Assembly: GCA_012862575.1 (NCBI GenBank)
Contig: BLSF01000096.1
Location: 1-64,000 of the forward strand
Length of the DNA: 64,000 nucleotides
From: Parietichytrium sp. I65-24A
Taxonomy: Eukaryota > Sar > Bigyra > Thraustochytrida > Thraustochytriidae
Direction of reading: 5' to 3'
The position numbers were made by a program, and so were the translations under genes. Shown piece after piece: positions 20,633 to 31,062 of this stretch. The notes under the pieces are model-generated. The model did not search any database, had not been told where the DNA came from, and saw only the letters and a list, made by a program, of their open reading frames with translations. Each line of letters opens with the position of its first letter. Position 1 is the first letter of the stretch.

Positions 20633-22157
20633 ATTGGAGAATGGCGGTTGCCGAGTCTGTAGCGCTGCTAGCGGGACGCGGTAGGGGGGAGGAACGGGTT
20701 CGTTGTTCTTAATAGGACTTGGTAGCTGGCTGGGCGGGACTTGCGAGTCGTTGATTGGCGAGAGTGCTAGTGAAATGTATGGTGGCGCCGCTAATGGTGA
20801 TCTTAAGTGGATCACATGAAATCCTACGAATGGGAACGCCATAAATGTTTCTTTCTCTCAATCAATCAACTCGAGTTGGGAAAACAAAAGAAAAGATTCT
20901 TTCTGGTGCTCATTGCAACTCATTGCTCGATGAAAACCAAGTGAAAAACAAGACGTTGTGTTGATTCATCTTCACTCATTGATCGTCAGTGAACGAAAGA
21001 AAATGAAATTGAAAATGAAAATGATCGACCGGACCGTGAACAAACTTGGACGACCTATAAAACTACGAGCAAGAGCGTTACTTTTCAGAGCCGCACTGAC
21101 TGCACAAGCCGCCACTTCGCTGTTGGGGTTGGCACGCGAACGAATGAACGAATGAATGAATGGAAGTTTCACAGTTCGTTAGCGGCTGTTCGCTCAGCCA
21201 TTCGATAACTCCAATCGTGGCGTGTGCTGTTCGTCTCCACGATCCCCGAGAGGTCGGTCGTCTTCTTCTTCTCTGTCTTGTGTGGTTCAACAATGTTTAA
21301 TCAACATTCATTTCCGAGCCTAGCTTTTGTTGTACTCACAGTCAGTACCTGGTGCTGAGTAATGGTGTGACGGTGCTGATAAACTCAACAACGACGTGTT
21401 GCGTCTAAAACTTATTGCGGCGGGAAGGTGTTCGCTCGGAACGAACTTGAACGCAAGTTGAACCGCGACAGGTGGAGACATTTGGACAGGTCTGCTAGCC
21501 CGAGCGGATATCGCAAAGCTTACGGTGGGCTCTCGCCGCCTGTCGCATGCGCTGCGCAAGTCCCATCCTGAGTCCTTCGAGTTGGGATCCTCAAGACTTG
21601 TGAACGATGATAATGTGAAATTTGATAATCTTGCGAGGGAATCCAAGTCTCTCGTTGTCGAAGGCGTCGGATGGCTGGCTTTGTTATCGTGCTTTCATTC
21701 ACAGTCAATCGATTGACAATGAGCATTGTTCAATCAATCAATCTTGATTTCTCAATCAAGAAACAATGAACAAAAACAAGATAATAAATTCAACATTCGT
21801 TCGTCGTCATCTTTTCATGACCAGAATGAATCAATTATTTCGATTTCGCGAATGCGTTCACTGAATGAATGTTGAGCCTCTTGGTGTAGTCTGTTGTAGC
21901 CAACATTAGTCGATGGGACACTGTCCCAAACCCATAAAGCGTTCCTCAAAACGAAGCCCTACCAAATTTAACTAACCTCTAGCTAGCTTTAGTCAATACA
22001 CAGCAAAGCACTACCACCCCAGCGTCTGGGGAACGCATTTCACCACCACACACACACTAAACAGACATAGATTACACAGATAGAGAGAATTAGAGAGAGA
22101 TAAAGAGATAAAGAGACAGCATGGTCTCACCGCGAAAAGAGTACGCGCGCATATGCC

Positions 22158-22230
22158 TGAATGTATGAATGTATGAATGTATATGAATGTATATGAATGT
22201 ATGAACGTATGAATGTATGTGAACGTATGA
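22158..22230. repeat. degenerate ATGAATGT tandem repeat
   Basis: Eight- to ten-bp units (ATGAATGT, ATATGAATGT, GAACGTATGA) directly upstream of the EAPP-like start. Confidence 0.8.
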
Positions 22231-22296
22231 GTGTGCGAGTGTGTGGGCAGATATCGGTCTCTATTGGTTGAGCAAGAGAACAAAGGGAGAAACGGG

Positions 22297-22878
22297 ATGC
22301 AGGAGTTGACTGCGGAAGAGCTGACCGCACTCGACAACAGCGACGACGAAGATGTCGATGTGAATGATTTGGATGATTTGGATGATTTGGATGATTTGAA
22401 TGATATGGATGATTTGGAACTGCTCGCCCAGGCACTCAAGCTGGAGAAAGTGAGCAAATGGTGGCCTGAAAGCTCGGGGTCTGGCGTTGGGAGTGGCAGT
22501 TTGCAAGTGCGCGAAGGTGCAAATGGGAATGGGAATGGGAATGATGATGAACCTGGGGCGAGTGCGCGAGGCAAAGGCGTGAGGTTTGCTAAGGGTGAAG
22601 GCGTTGAGAAGGAGGACGGTTTTGCCATTGATCTGAACGTGCTGGAAGCGAGAATGAGGAATAGAAATTCTGATGCACTCTTGAGCTGCCCGGGATGCTT
22701 TGAAGCGGTGTGTTTGGAGTGCAAACGCGTGACGGATACGACGTACAAGTCGTCCGGGTCCACGAATACCGTGTCGGAGGCTGGCACCGTAAAGTGCTTG
22801 GGCTGCTCGACGGTTGTTGGGGAGAAGCTTGCCGATGGGACATATCTCTTCTCGCACGTGCTGCCTTCAGCTATTTGA
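22297..22878 (+). CDS. EAPP-like (E2F-associated phosphoprotein family) zinc protein
   Basis: A 193-residue nuclear-type protein. An acidic N-terminus contains DLDD repeats encoded by a GATGATTTG tandem. The C-terminal half has the EAPP signature: DALLSCPGCFEAVCLECKR, then VKCLGC and a final YLFSHVLPS, giving three C-x2-C pairs that probably bind zinc. In animals EAPP binds E2F factors and modulates the G1/S programme; the role in a protist is unknown. It is shorter than animal EAPP, mainly in the disordered N-terminus and between the Cys pairs. The frame extends to a GTG at 22231; ATG at 22297 is used. Confidence 0.85.
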   Translation: MQELTAEELTALDNSDDEDVDVNDLDDLDDLDDLNDMDDLELLAQALKLEKVSKWWPESSGSGVGSGSLQVREGANGNGNGNDDEPGASARGKGVRFAKGEGVEKEDGFAIDLNVLEARMRNRNSDALLSCPGCFEAVCLECKRVTDTTYKSSGSTNTVSEAGTVKCLGCSTVVGEKLADGTYLFSHVLPSAI

Positions 22879-23249
22879 CGATTCGTCGAGAGAAATCCTG
22901 TCCTTCTGTACCTTCTCTCAAAGCGCGCGCGTGTGATTGATCGGATCGAATTCGCAATCGCAGTCCCAGCGCACTCTTTTGCGGAAAACTGGAATGCTGC
23001 TCGGTGAACTAGTTAGTGTTGTAGTTGAAAAGGAAACTGCGAGTCCTTGAAATATTTGCCCTTCTCCGCACCCCTTTAATCTATATGCTATGTTTTTGTC
23101 TCCTTTACAATCACGCCTCGATCAAAACCAAGTTGTTGCCTTTTTAACTGCAATCACTGGCCTTGCTGAACCAACTTGGAAAAAAGCAAGGGAAGCCTTC
23201 TAACGAATCTCCAAGCCTCTAAACTGATCTTTTCCCCGCAGGTGAGCAG

Positions 23250-23620
23250 TGCAAATCTGCTATCAGCTCCTCCAACCTGTGCGAGGCTCGACTTTCCAAA
23301 GGAAATCTTCCAAATCCACAGTTAAGACAGTGGGCGGCTCAACGTTCGTCACGACCCACGACGTTCGAAAGGTCCTCGTGATGCTCTGCAGAGAAACATC
23401 TTCGATGGCAACTCCTCCCACTTGCAAGCCAATGATCGAGGACTCAACTTGAACATCTGCGTTGAGCATGGTTCCAACGATCTGGTTTGAAACATCCTCA
23501 TCATGCTCTGCAAAACACTCCTTCAATGCCTACTCCTCCAACTCACTTGGCATCCAATCACCAAAGCATTCAACGTGAACTTCTGCGTGGAACACCGTTC
23601 CAACAACTGAGGCCCACTAA
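23250..23620. repeat. diverged ~122-bp tandem repeat
   Basis: Two clear copies share TGCTCTGCA (23382 and 23504), ACTCCTCC, TCAACTTGAACATCTGCGT versus TCAACGTGAACTTCTGCGT, and GTTCCAAC. A third, weaker copy precedes them. On the minus strand the middle copy is open (23263-23526) and reads VGGVAIEDV, while the next copy reads VGGVGIEGV but has stops, so this may be a decayed repeat-protein gene. Confidence 0.65.
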
Positions 23621-23707
23621 CCATTGAATGCTTCGAGACGTGCCAGCTTTGCAAGCAATGCTTTCAACTGCCACAGATACTATAATCACACAGTCCAACT
23701 TGCACGG

Positions 23708-23738
23708 TTGATTGTTGATTGATTGATTGATTGATTTG
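23708..23738. repeat. TTGA tetranucleotide microsatellite
   Basis: Tandem TTGA units, reverse complement of the TCAA repeats seen elsewhere. Confidence 0.85.
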
Positions 23739-23925
23739 GGTGTTTACAAAGTGTTTACAAGTTTTTCAATCAATGATTGAACAGACGCCATACAACAGCG
23801 TCCATTCCGCGGCGAGCGAGGCGCATTTTCGCTGTAGATTTCTGGCAGACTCGCGTGCGAAAGAGCGCAGTTGGCAAGGCCGCCCATCTGGCAATGCGGT
23901 TTGCAAGTGTCGGTCGCTGGGCGCC

Positions 23926-25683
23926 ATGTGTGTGAGGCGTGGTGTACTGCCGTGTTTGAGGTTGGGCTTGGCTTTGGCTTTCATATGTGCGAACGCTGCC
24001 GCTCACAGCACGGGAAGCGATGGCGGCGTGGAGCGAGTAGGCAGGAGAGCGAGCGACAGCTTGCAAGATGGCGGCAGCGTGGAAGTCTACGGCGTGGGAG
24101 TCTTCTTCGTAGATATCGGAGATGTGGACCTACGCAAAGGTACCTTTAGCGCAGACTTGCAGATCTTCTTGCTGCGTTATGCTGGCGCTTTCGAGGAGGC
24201 CGAGACGGCGATAGAAGAAAGCATGCAGGGCAACCGTGCGTGCAAAGAGGTGGCTAGCGGTAGCAACAAATTTGACTTTATTAGGGGCGCGTCTGCCTCG
24301 GATTTGATCTATAAGCTTAACTTCGTGAATGCGGTCGCCAAACCGACCCCGGAGCTACACTTTGCGGCGCATGATGACACGTTGTTTGATCATTACCGCG
24401 TCAGATCTGTCTGGCGCTTCAGTCCTGAGACGGAGTTTTATCCTTTCCAGTCACAAGAGCTCCCTATTCTGATCGAAATGGCCGGTCAGTCGGTGTCCCT
24501 AGAGCCTACAGCGCTCATCTGCACACTGGAAGCTTACTCTGGCTTTGCGCATAACCTAACTTCTCTTCGAGTTCAGGCCGCGCCGATTACCAGGCAGGGG
24601 CCCACATATACGGCGAGATTTACGGTCTCCGAGGAGCGGCACTGGCCACCGCTTGTCGGAGACTTCGTTCCACCCTACCGCTTTCCGCATAACTCTCATG
24701 TGGCGCGGCAAGCATCTCGCAAGTCCTCGCGGCTAGAATGGATAGTCACTCTGCACCGCCCGAGTATGATTGGGGTCCTGGAAGTTGCACCTGCAATGTT
24801 TGTTGCCACATCCGCTCTAATTACTTACGTTCTTCCGCCCGCGGAGTTTCGGGCTAAAATCACGGCGTGTACCACCTCCATGCTTGCTGCAGTGGTGCAG
24901 CACTCCTCAATCAGAAGTCGAATTCCAGAGAGGGCGGTAATCACGATCGCCGACCAAGTCATGCTGGTTGTATATGGGTTGATCCTGCTTGCGAGTCTCG
25001 GTGCCGTGTTTCTCACAACAATTGCGACCCATCGCAAATACGGAATATACAGTCAAAGGCTCAATAGCCTTGTCCGGGTGTTTGGTTTGTTGAGCCCGAT
25101 GTTGTTTTTCGTGTTTCTCTCTGGCAGTGGGCCAGACATATCTGCCTGGCTGACGACTATACTTGCTCACTTTTTCACTGGCCTTTTAGTCGACGCCTTC
25201 CTGGTAGGCAACAATTCGTTGGTATGCGTAATGGCGCGTGGCTCACGGCCACGTCTCGGCCTTGGCCAATCTTTGATGTGCGAGCCAATCAGATATGGAC
25301 TAATTCATGATGGTCTCGCGGTCGCGCATTGGTCCGCAACGCAAGTCGCGGATTGGGTTGAAAACCTGGACTTGCCGCGAACGACACCTCTGGAACTGAA
25401 GCTATACGGGGATATTTTTTTCCGCGAGAGAGTCGACGGTGCTTGTCTCGTAGACTTGAAGCCTGACTCCTTCAAATCCTTCGGAATTCCGCTCGGGCAC
25501 TGCATCAAAATTCAGCAGCGAATACAAGAGCTGTTGCGCGAGGAGAGTGAAAGGTCGGAGCGGGGCTCAGAAGTGCAACTTGACGAAGAGACGGAGACTG
25601 AGGACAGGAGTACCGCTCTGATCGCGGGCCGTGAGGACCAAGCATTCTTGCGTACGAAAGAAATCGAGATGCGAGTGACTTAG
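23926..25683 (+). CDS. pentameric ligand-gated ion channel (Cys-loop-like) with C-terminal SAM domain
   Basis: A 585-residue membrane protein. Residues 1-26 are a signal peptide. The ectodomain (about 50-280) resembles the ligand-binding domain of bacterial-type pentameric channels: YGVGVFFVDIGDVDLRKG at its start and SPETEFYPFQSQELPI, the counterpart of the PFDxQ loop. The canonical Cys-loop disulfide is not seen, as in prokaryotic members. Membrane segments follow: M1 about 282-303, an M2-like helix 309-327, M3 343-366, then two hydrophobic stretches (384-400, 405-427), of which one is M4. A SAM domain (about 468-538; WSATQVADWVENL ... GIPLGHCIKIQQRIQEL) sits at the C-terminus, an unusual addition that could cluster channels or recruit partners. 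Ligand and ion selectivity cannot be inferred. The 23926 ATG was chosen because it puts the signal peptide at the N-terminus. Confidence 0.85.
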   Translation: MCVRRGVLPCLRLGLALAFICANAAAHSTGSDGGVERVGRRASDSLQDGGSVEVYGVGVFFVDIGDVDLRKGTFSADLQIFLLRYAGAFEEAETAIEESMQGNRACKEVASGSNKFDFIRGASASDLIYKLNFVNAVAKPTPELHFAAHDDTLFDHYRVRSVWRFSPETEFYPFQSQELPILIEMAGQSVSLEPTALICTLEAYSGFAHNLTSLRVQAAPITRQGPTYTARFTVSEERHWPPLVGDFVPPYRFPHNSHVARQASRKSSRLEWIVTLHRPSMIGVLEVAPAMFVATSALITYVLPPAEFRAKITACTTSMLAAVVQHSSIRSRIPERAVITIADQVMLVVYGLILLASLGAVFLTTIATHRKYGIYSQRLNSLVRVFGLLSPMLFFVFLSGSGPDISAWLTTILAHFFTGLLVDAFLVGNNSLVCVMARGSRPRLGLGQSLMCEPIRYGLIHDGLAVAHWSATQVADWVENLDLPRTTPLELKLYGDIFFRERVDGACLVDLKPDSFKSFGIPLGHCIKIQQRIQELLREESERSERGSEVQLDEETETEDRSTALIAGREDQAFLRTKEIEMRVT

Positions 25684-26295
25684 CTTGCGGTGTTCGCAAG
25701 GCGTGGAAAGGAACACAATGTTATGAACTGTCTTGCTGACCGACAGTGAGTCGAGTCAGCTCTGCACGTCTGTCTCGATTCATAGCCAACACGACGCTTC
25801 CAGAGGAAATGGTACGGATTCCGGCTTTGAGCACGACTGTCGTGAAGTCACTCGGCCTCTGCTACGCCATTGTAAAGACCAGCCGTGACTACAATTTGGC
25901 TTGTGGCCAGCAGAAATGTTTGGCATTTTGAACGTCAAGCTTGGAGCTCGACGCTGTCTTGGTTTCTTAAGGTACAAAATCTGCACCTTGCCAGTAAACA
26001 GTAAGGCTCTGGTCGACTCAATAAGTGTGGGACTCTCCATAGTAACGGCGCGTTTTGCAGCGCAAAGAATACAAAAGTCGAACTATGCATTGATTTTAAA
26101 GCGTCGCCCTTCCGAGTATTAAAGATTAGTTTAGACGAAACAATTAGAATTCATTTACGATAAGGCTTTTTGGAAAAAGGAAGAGCGACAAGAGCAAAGC
26201 ATCTAACAACGTAGAAAAAGTGTTTGACCCGCAGTGGTCGTGATGCTGAAGGAGAAGCCCCTCGCCAGTAATCATCTATTTCTTTGGAAGCCTGA
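25684..26295. other. convergent 3' intergenic region
   Basis: 3' flank between the channel and the MFSD1-like gene. Short frames on both strands lack protein-like composition. No gene supported. Confidence 0.6.
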
Positions 26296-27852
26296 TTATG
26301 TGCTACTCACAGTGGCTGAGTTCATGCCAAACTGGTGGTAACGATTATCGCCGCGCAATTGGCTATTCAGCGAGATCTCTGTGTTATCATCAGTGCTTTC
26401 TCCAAGAGGCTCCAAGTCATCTTGAGAGCCAGGTGAGAAGGTTGAAGGGCGGTCTGATGCAAAGCGGTTCAACACGTCTCTTTCCTTGGTGTGATCAAAA
26501 AAGTTGAGCGCTATTGTGCATAAGAACGAGAGGATGGCTGTGATGACCAGGAGAATGTTGGACTCCTTATAGTTTCCATAGGCTTCACGGAGAGCAGCCA
26601 TGATGAGAGGAACGATGACCCCGCCGAGATTCTCAGAGACGAGCATAATACCAAATGCAAGTCCGTGCTGTGAGTCAGGAATAAGAATCGGAACAGATGC
26701 CCAAGTCGGCACGAAAAAGAAAGCATAGGTGAGCCCAAGCAACACTCCTATTATGTACAGCGAGATGTCAGAGTACACCACCAAGACGTGCGAAACGACC
26801 ATCCCAATGCCCCCGAAAAAGCAAAAGACGCCACGCAAGCCGATCTTGTCTATCAACAGGCCGACAATAGGCGCAAAGCCAGCGAACGCCAATACGATGG
26901 AGAGAAGGAAATAGCTTGAGTACTGCGAAGCCTCCTCGTACAGCTCGCAAATGTCGTCCGCAACCTCACAGCACTCGGGCCCGCCGCAATAGTTCTCGAC
27001 GAATAGTGCAGACGCGATTTGACAGAACATGAGATACGTTGGGTTGCCGACAAAAATTTGGGCAACCAAAACCCAGAATGCAGCGGGGAATGCACGCATC
27101 GTCGCGCAGACGTAGAACGCAGAGGAGGCTTTGACCTCGTCCTCTGCGTCGTGCTGTAGTTCTGGCTCCACGACCTGGAGTCTAGACCTCTGCTTGGACA
27201 TGATGATAAGACCGGTGCCGGATACAAGGAAGGCCAGGGTAAGCACGATTGCGCCGGACCCGAACGCGAGAGCGACATTGGAGTGCAGTGCGATGAAGGA
27301 GCCAGTGAGCGCAGTGGTCACCTGTCCGACGCGCACGAAGCCAAGCATGATGCCCATTGCAACGCTGAGGCGCCCGAGAGAGAACCACTCCGCGATAATG
27401 GAAGACACTGCCGTCAGCACAACCTCTGACCCAGTCCCAGTGATGAATCGTCCGATGATCGCCATGGCAGGGCGGCGCAGCCAGATTCCGACGGCAAGAA
27501 AAGACTGCCCGAACATCATCAAGCACAGGCAGCCGAGAACGACGACTCCGCCTCCAAACTTGTCCACCATCTGACCTCCGAACGGCGGCACGACGAGATT
27601 TGGCACACAGAAGAAGACATACAGGCACATGTAGAACACATCGAAGTCCATGCCAGAATCCTTCTCCATCCACTGCCGGAGCTCCTCATACAGAACCTCG
27701 GGAGAGTCCGTGGCATAGTTATTCGCGAAGGACGCAAAGCAGCACAGCGCCAGAACCGGCCATTTTGTCTTGCTTAGAAAAGACCTGTAATTCTGCGAAG
27801 GCAAATGCAATCCCAGCGGCACAGGGATCTTTTCCACTTCCAGTCTCTCCAT
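26296..27852 (-). CDS. major facilitator transporter, MFSD1-like
   Basis: A 518-residue MFS transporter with about twelve membrane helices. The first loop (FANNYATDSPEVLYEELRQW) and the following FGGQMVDKFGGG motif resemble animal MFSD1, a lysosomal exporter of dipeptides; FAPIVGLLIDKIGLRG is the matching motif in the second half. A Cys-rich luminal loop (CGGPECCEVADDIC) may carry disulfides. The C-terminus is acidic and Ser-rich. A lysosomal or vacuolar location is inferred from the family. ATG is at 27850-27852. A 7-bp minisatellite begins about 50 bp upstream of the start. Confidence 0.88.
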   Translation of the reverse strand: MERLEVEKIPVPLGLHLPSQNYRSFLSKTKWPVLALCCFASFANNYATDSPEVLYEELRQWMEKDSGMDFDVFYMCLYVFFCVPNLVVPPFGGQMVDKFGGGVVVLGCLCLMMFGQSFLAVGIWLRRPAMAIIGRFITGTGSEVVLTAVSSIIAEWFSLGRLSVAMGIMLGFVRVGQVTTALTGSFIALHSNVALAFGSGAIVLTLAFLVSGTGLIIMSKQRSRLQVVEPELQHDAEDEVKASSAFYVCATMRAFPAAFWVLVAQIFVGNPTYLMFCQIASALFVENYCGGPECCEVADDICELYEEASQYSSYFLLSIVLAFAGFAPIVGLLIDKIGLRGVFCFFGGIGMVVSHVLVVYSDISLYIIGVLLGLTYAFFFVPTWASVPILIPDSQHGLAFGIMLVSENLGGVIVPLIMAALREAYGNYKESNILLVITAILSFLCTIALNFFDHTKERDVLNRFASDRPSTFSPGSQDDLEPLGESTDDNTEISLNSQLRGDNRYHQFGMNSATVSST

Positions 27853-27903
27853 TCAACTCTCTCAACCTTGCCACTTGCGCTTATTCTGCTGCCAACCGCG
27901 GCC

Positions 27904-27990
27904 TCTGCGATCTGCAATCTGCGATCTGCAATCTGCGATCTGCAATCTGCGATCTGCAATCTATGATCTTCAATCTACGATCTACGACCC
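27904..27990. repeat. heptanucleotide minisatellite (TCTGCGA / TCTGCAA alternating)
   Basis: About twelve 7-bp units, alternating GCGATCT and GCAATCT for most of the array, decaying at the right end. It lies 50-140 bp upstream of the MFSD1-like ATG. Confidence 0.9.
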
Positions 27991-29235
27991 TCTCTGTGAG
28001 ACGAACTTTGTCACAAGTTTTGTCACAAGTGAGACACCGTCCCAATCCGTATCTCTTCTGCGAATACCAATACCAATACCAATACCCGCTCACTAACGCC
28101 GCCACCTAATTAGCCAATGTATACACTTCTGCGCACAGTCCCGCAGCTAGTATGTGTCCCCGGAACGCTTTTTTATTTGCCGATCGGCGTTTTGACTCTC
28201 TCTCTTTGTCTCTCTCTCTTTTTGTTCGCGTTCCACCTTCGCCTCCACAGTAGAAAACACTACGCTCTCCTAACTAGGGTCGGGCTATGTGCGACTACCT
28301 TGAAGCGTAGGTGGCGGGGTCAGAGGAGCCCAGGAGCGGCGAGACGATACAGGACCCAGAGCATGACAGTGTGCTTGGAAGTGGGTCCCCGACGGAGTCC
28401 GGTGAGGTGGGACGTGGCAGGAAAGTGTTCGACGTTGACAGTGTTGACAGTATGGAAGGTTTGGAAAGTGGAATTATGCTCAACTATGTTTTTGACGCTC
28501 AATCCACACGTCAGAATTTAAAATTTAAAACTTTTAGATCAACGAAAGCGTTTCGTTGCATGTGGCTCGCAGCTCAACCAACTTGGTATAATTCTTGTCC
28601 TCGCCTTTCTAACTTGGTCGAAATTCGTTGCTTGCGTACTTGAGCGTGTCACTGCTAGGCGACTTGGAGTCGACGCAGCTGGCCCTTTAGGTCGTTTACC
28701 ATAAACTGCTAAGAATCTCGAGCCACGGAGGCCAGTCCGCACCGTCTCTTGATCGCTGCACCATCGTGGCTCTCGCAAAAGGTACTCGAATTTCGCGCAC
28801 GGTGGGTACGATAAGTGGCTTGACTGTGTGCTCACGACGCGCTCACTCGTTCCCCGTTCATTCATATTTCTCATGCTGACAGTGGATTCTGAACTGCAGA
28901 AACAAGCAGACGCATTGGCAATCAGGGTAGGAAGACAGACAGCAGACAGACATCTGATATGTTCATCGCGTTCATCGATTCATGACCAGCAAGTTTAAGT
29001 TACAAGTTAAATCATTGACGATGGGCCACCAGCGGATAAGCTTCACGAGACAACTTTTTAACATCTTAATAATTTAAAAGTTAAAAGCTCAACAGACAAC
29101 GTGACTAAACCTGGAAACCTGGCTGTGCTCTTTCAATGAGCCTGCGAAGACGAACAAGTTCCACAAAAATACAGTTCAGCTGCACCAAGTTACCTGACTT
29201 ACCTGACTTCATGAACAGTAAGTCATGTAGTACAC

Positions 29236-29260
29236 TTACCTGGTACTGAGTACCGGTAAG
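29236..29260. promoter_or_regulatory. imperfect palindrome containing TACTGAGTAC
   Basis: Outer arms TTACC and GGTAA and inner arms GGTACT and AGTACC flank a single G, with one extra base on the left. The core TACTGAGTA and its CCTGG prefix also occur near 7021-7034 and, with one change, 21348-21361. It lies about 450 bp upstream of the P2X start. A role as a factor-binding site is inference. Confidence 0.4.
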
Positions 29261-29709
29261 TTATGGCATGTTTTGTTTCACGTGGTTGGTTGGTTGGCTG
29301 GCTGGCCGTCTAATGCACGTGGTCTAAAGATTCAGTCCCACGATGGCAGAAATGGCAGACTGAACAACAACAACAGCAACAGCAACAACAACGACAACAA
29401 TCATAACCACAAGAGCTTTCAAGTTTTCATTTCTTGCCTTTGAATGCCTGCTTGTGCAGTAGCACAATGGAAGAAGGAACAGCTCTCTGTCAGCGAGGTC
29501 ATTGAGATGAACGAAAACAAAACTCGGAGGTAACAAAAGCTCAATTTGTACACATTTGTACACATTTGTACACTCGCACACGTTCGATCAGAGACAGTGG
29601 GACCATCCAAGTAGCTAATCCGAGGGCCACGGGCGGCAAGCGGCAAGCGGCGTTGCTGGGTGCTGGGCAGGCGGGACAAGGACCGTCGAGCAAAGCAGGA
29701 GCAGGTAAA

Positions 29710-31062
29710 ATGAGCGGCGAGCAGAGCAGCAGCCTTGCGTCGCGAGCCGCAGGGTTCACTGGTGCAGTGTTCTGTCCTGGCGAGTACCAGTCAGTCAAGT
29801 TCGTCCGCGTGAGAAATGTGTACCTGGCAGCTTTCCACCGGCTGATCTTCTTCGCGATTCTGGTGTACGTGGTGGTGTACCAGCTGGTGATGGACAAGGG
29901 TTATCAGGTGAAAGACGCGTTTTCGGGCACGCCGGACATCAAAGTGAAAGGAGTCGCGCGCAACCTGCACACAGGCCAGGTGTTCGATGCAGTGGATCTC
30001 ATCCGCCCCACGCTGGAAGAGTCGGCAGTATTTGTGCAGACGAACTTTTACGAAACTCTTGGGCAGCAGCGCGGCTTTTGCTCAGGCGTGGACACAGTTG
30101 GCGCTGCTCCAGCAGCTGTCAACGAAGTGTGCAATTGCGGCTCTGATCCGGTGGAATGCGCGAACGGGTTCTGCGTCGCCAACGTGCCCACGGCGAATGG
30201 GTTTACGACGGGCAATTGCATCAACACTGAAGCACCGGAGAACCAAAATGGTTCAATGGTGACACGCGAGGGTATGGGGTGGATGTGCGAGGTGGAGGCA
30301 TGGTGTCCCATAGAAGACGAAAAGCATCCTGCCTCTGCGCAGAGGAACGCACTCCCGCAGGTCGGAAATTTCACTATCTTTGTGCGTGTTGACGGCCGCT
30401 TTCCCACGCTAGCCCCGAACACAACGTTCTCCAATTTTAACGACGGAGAGCTCGTTTGGAACCAGAATCTCTTCTACTTGAGCGACCTTGTGGCCGCGGC
30501 AACGAACCAGAAGCCGCTCATTACCGCGCCCGTGACCAGTGGAGCCCCCCCGGCAAGGCTTCCCGAGGAATACTTTCACTCCATCGTCAAGCGCGGGGCT
30601 GAGATCGTGGTGGATTACACGTGGGACTGCAACTTGGATCACGCCGAAGACTGTGTGACAGAACTCAAGGTTCACAGAATTGACGAGGGAAAGGGCTTCA
30701 ATTTTAGAGCTTCCAATGAATACAGGGATTCGAGCTCTGCAACGGGTGTGCTAAAACGCGATCTGACAAAGTATTATGGCCTCCGAATCGTATTTCGAGT
30801 CGGTGGCAAAGGTGGCAAATTTGACGCGGTGCAGCTCGGAATGGTGCTGGGATCCGGCCTCGGTTTGCTGGGTATCGCGACAGTCGTGGCAGATTTGCTT
30901 CTCTACACGAGCAAGCGCCTCGCTGTGTACATGAGAGCAAAGTACGAGGAAGTTCAGGACTCTCGAGAGGTTGCAACTGACGACCTCGAGTACTCAAGAC
31001 TTGAGGCAAGTGAAGATCACAGTGTTGCGCAGACAGTGGGCTCTGCAACGACATCGACATAA
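29710..31062 (+). CDS. P2X-type ATP-gated ion channel
   Basis: A 450-residue P2X receptor, a trimeric ATP-gated cation channel. TM1 is about 44-60 and TM2 about 378-398. ATP-site residues are present: K78 and K80 in KVKG, the NFR motif (331-333 in GFNFRASN) and K354 in the LTKYYGLR segment. The intracellular YxxxK motif that stabilises P2X at membranes is YTSK (399-402). The ectodomain is Cys-rich (C-x-C at 141-143, C150, C155, C170), although the pattern differs from vertebrate P2X. In Dictyostelium such receptors sit on the contractile vacuole; the location here is unknown. The frame opens at a TTG (29566); ATG at 29710 is used. Confidence 0.92.
   Translation: MSGEQSSSLASRAAGFTGAVFCPGEYQSVKFVRVRNVYLAAFHRLIFFAILVYVVVYQLVMDKGYQVKDAFSGTPDIKVKGVARNLHTGQVFDAVDLIRPTLEESAVFVQTNFYETLGQQRGFCSGVDTVGAAPAAVNEVCNCGSDPVECANGFCVANVPTANGFTTGNCINTEAPENQNGSMVTREGMGWMCEVEAWCPIEDEKHPASAQRNALPQVGNFTIFVRVDGRFPTLAPNTTFSNFNDGELVWNQNLFYLSDLVAAATNQKPLITAPVTSGAPPARLPEEYFHSIVKRGAEIVVDYTWDCNLDHAEDCVTELKVHRIDEGKGFNFRASNEYRDSSSATGVLKRDLTKYYGLRIVFRVGGKGGKFDAVQLGMVLGSGLGLLGIATVVADLLLYTSKRLAVYMRAKYEEVQDSREVATDDLEYSRLEASEDHSVAQTVGSATTST

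Larger units (their letters stand above)
19759..22296. other. long divergent intergenic region with repeats and a hairpin
   Basis: A 2.5-kb flank between divergent genes. It holds a TA run (20218-20258), a CT run (20420-20443), a GC-rich double hairpin (20569-20632), a TACCTGGTGCTGAGTA element (about 21346-21361) and ATGAATGT-type repeats (22158-22230). Open frames here (for example 19948-20712) have simple-sequence composition and were not accepted. Confidence 0.55.
22879..23925. other. intergenic region with diverged tandem repeats
   Basis: Between two co-oriented genes. It holds three diverged copies of a ~122-bp unit (23250-23620) and a TTGA run (23708-23738). An in-frame ATG at 23773 could extend the next gene by 51 codons. 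Confidence 0.55.
27853..29709. other. divergent intergenic region
   Basis: 1.86 kb between the MFSD1-like gene and the P2X gene. It holds the 27904-27990 minisatellite, a CT run (about 28196-28222), a palindromic element (29236-29260) and a CAA/CAG-type run (29365-29400). Short frames were not accepted. Confidence 0.6.

Noticed and set aside
19948-20712. 254-codon frame with Ile/Tyr and Ser/Leu runs
   Set aside because: The runs come from TA and CT microsatellites; no domain-like sequence.
27904-27990. CRISPR-like regular repeat
   Set aside because: The units are 7 bp, contiguous and without spacers, so this is a minisatellite.
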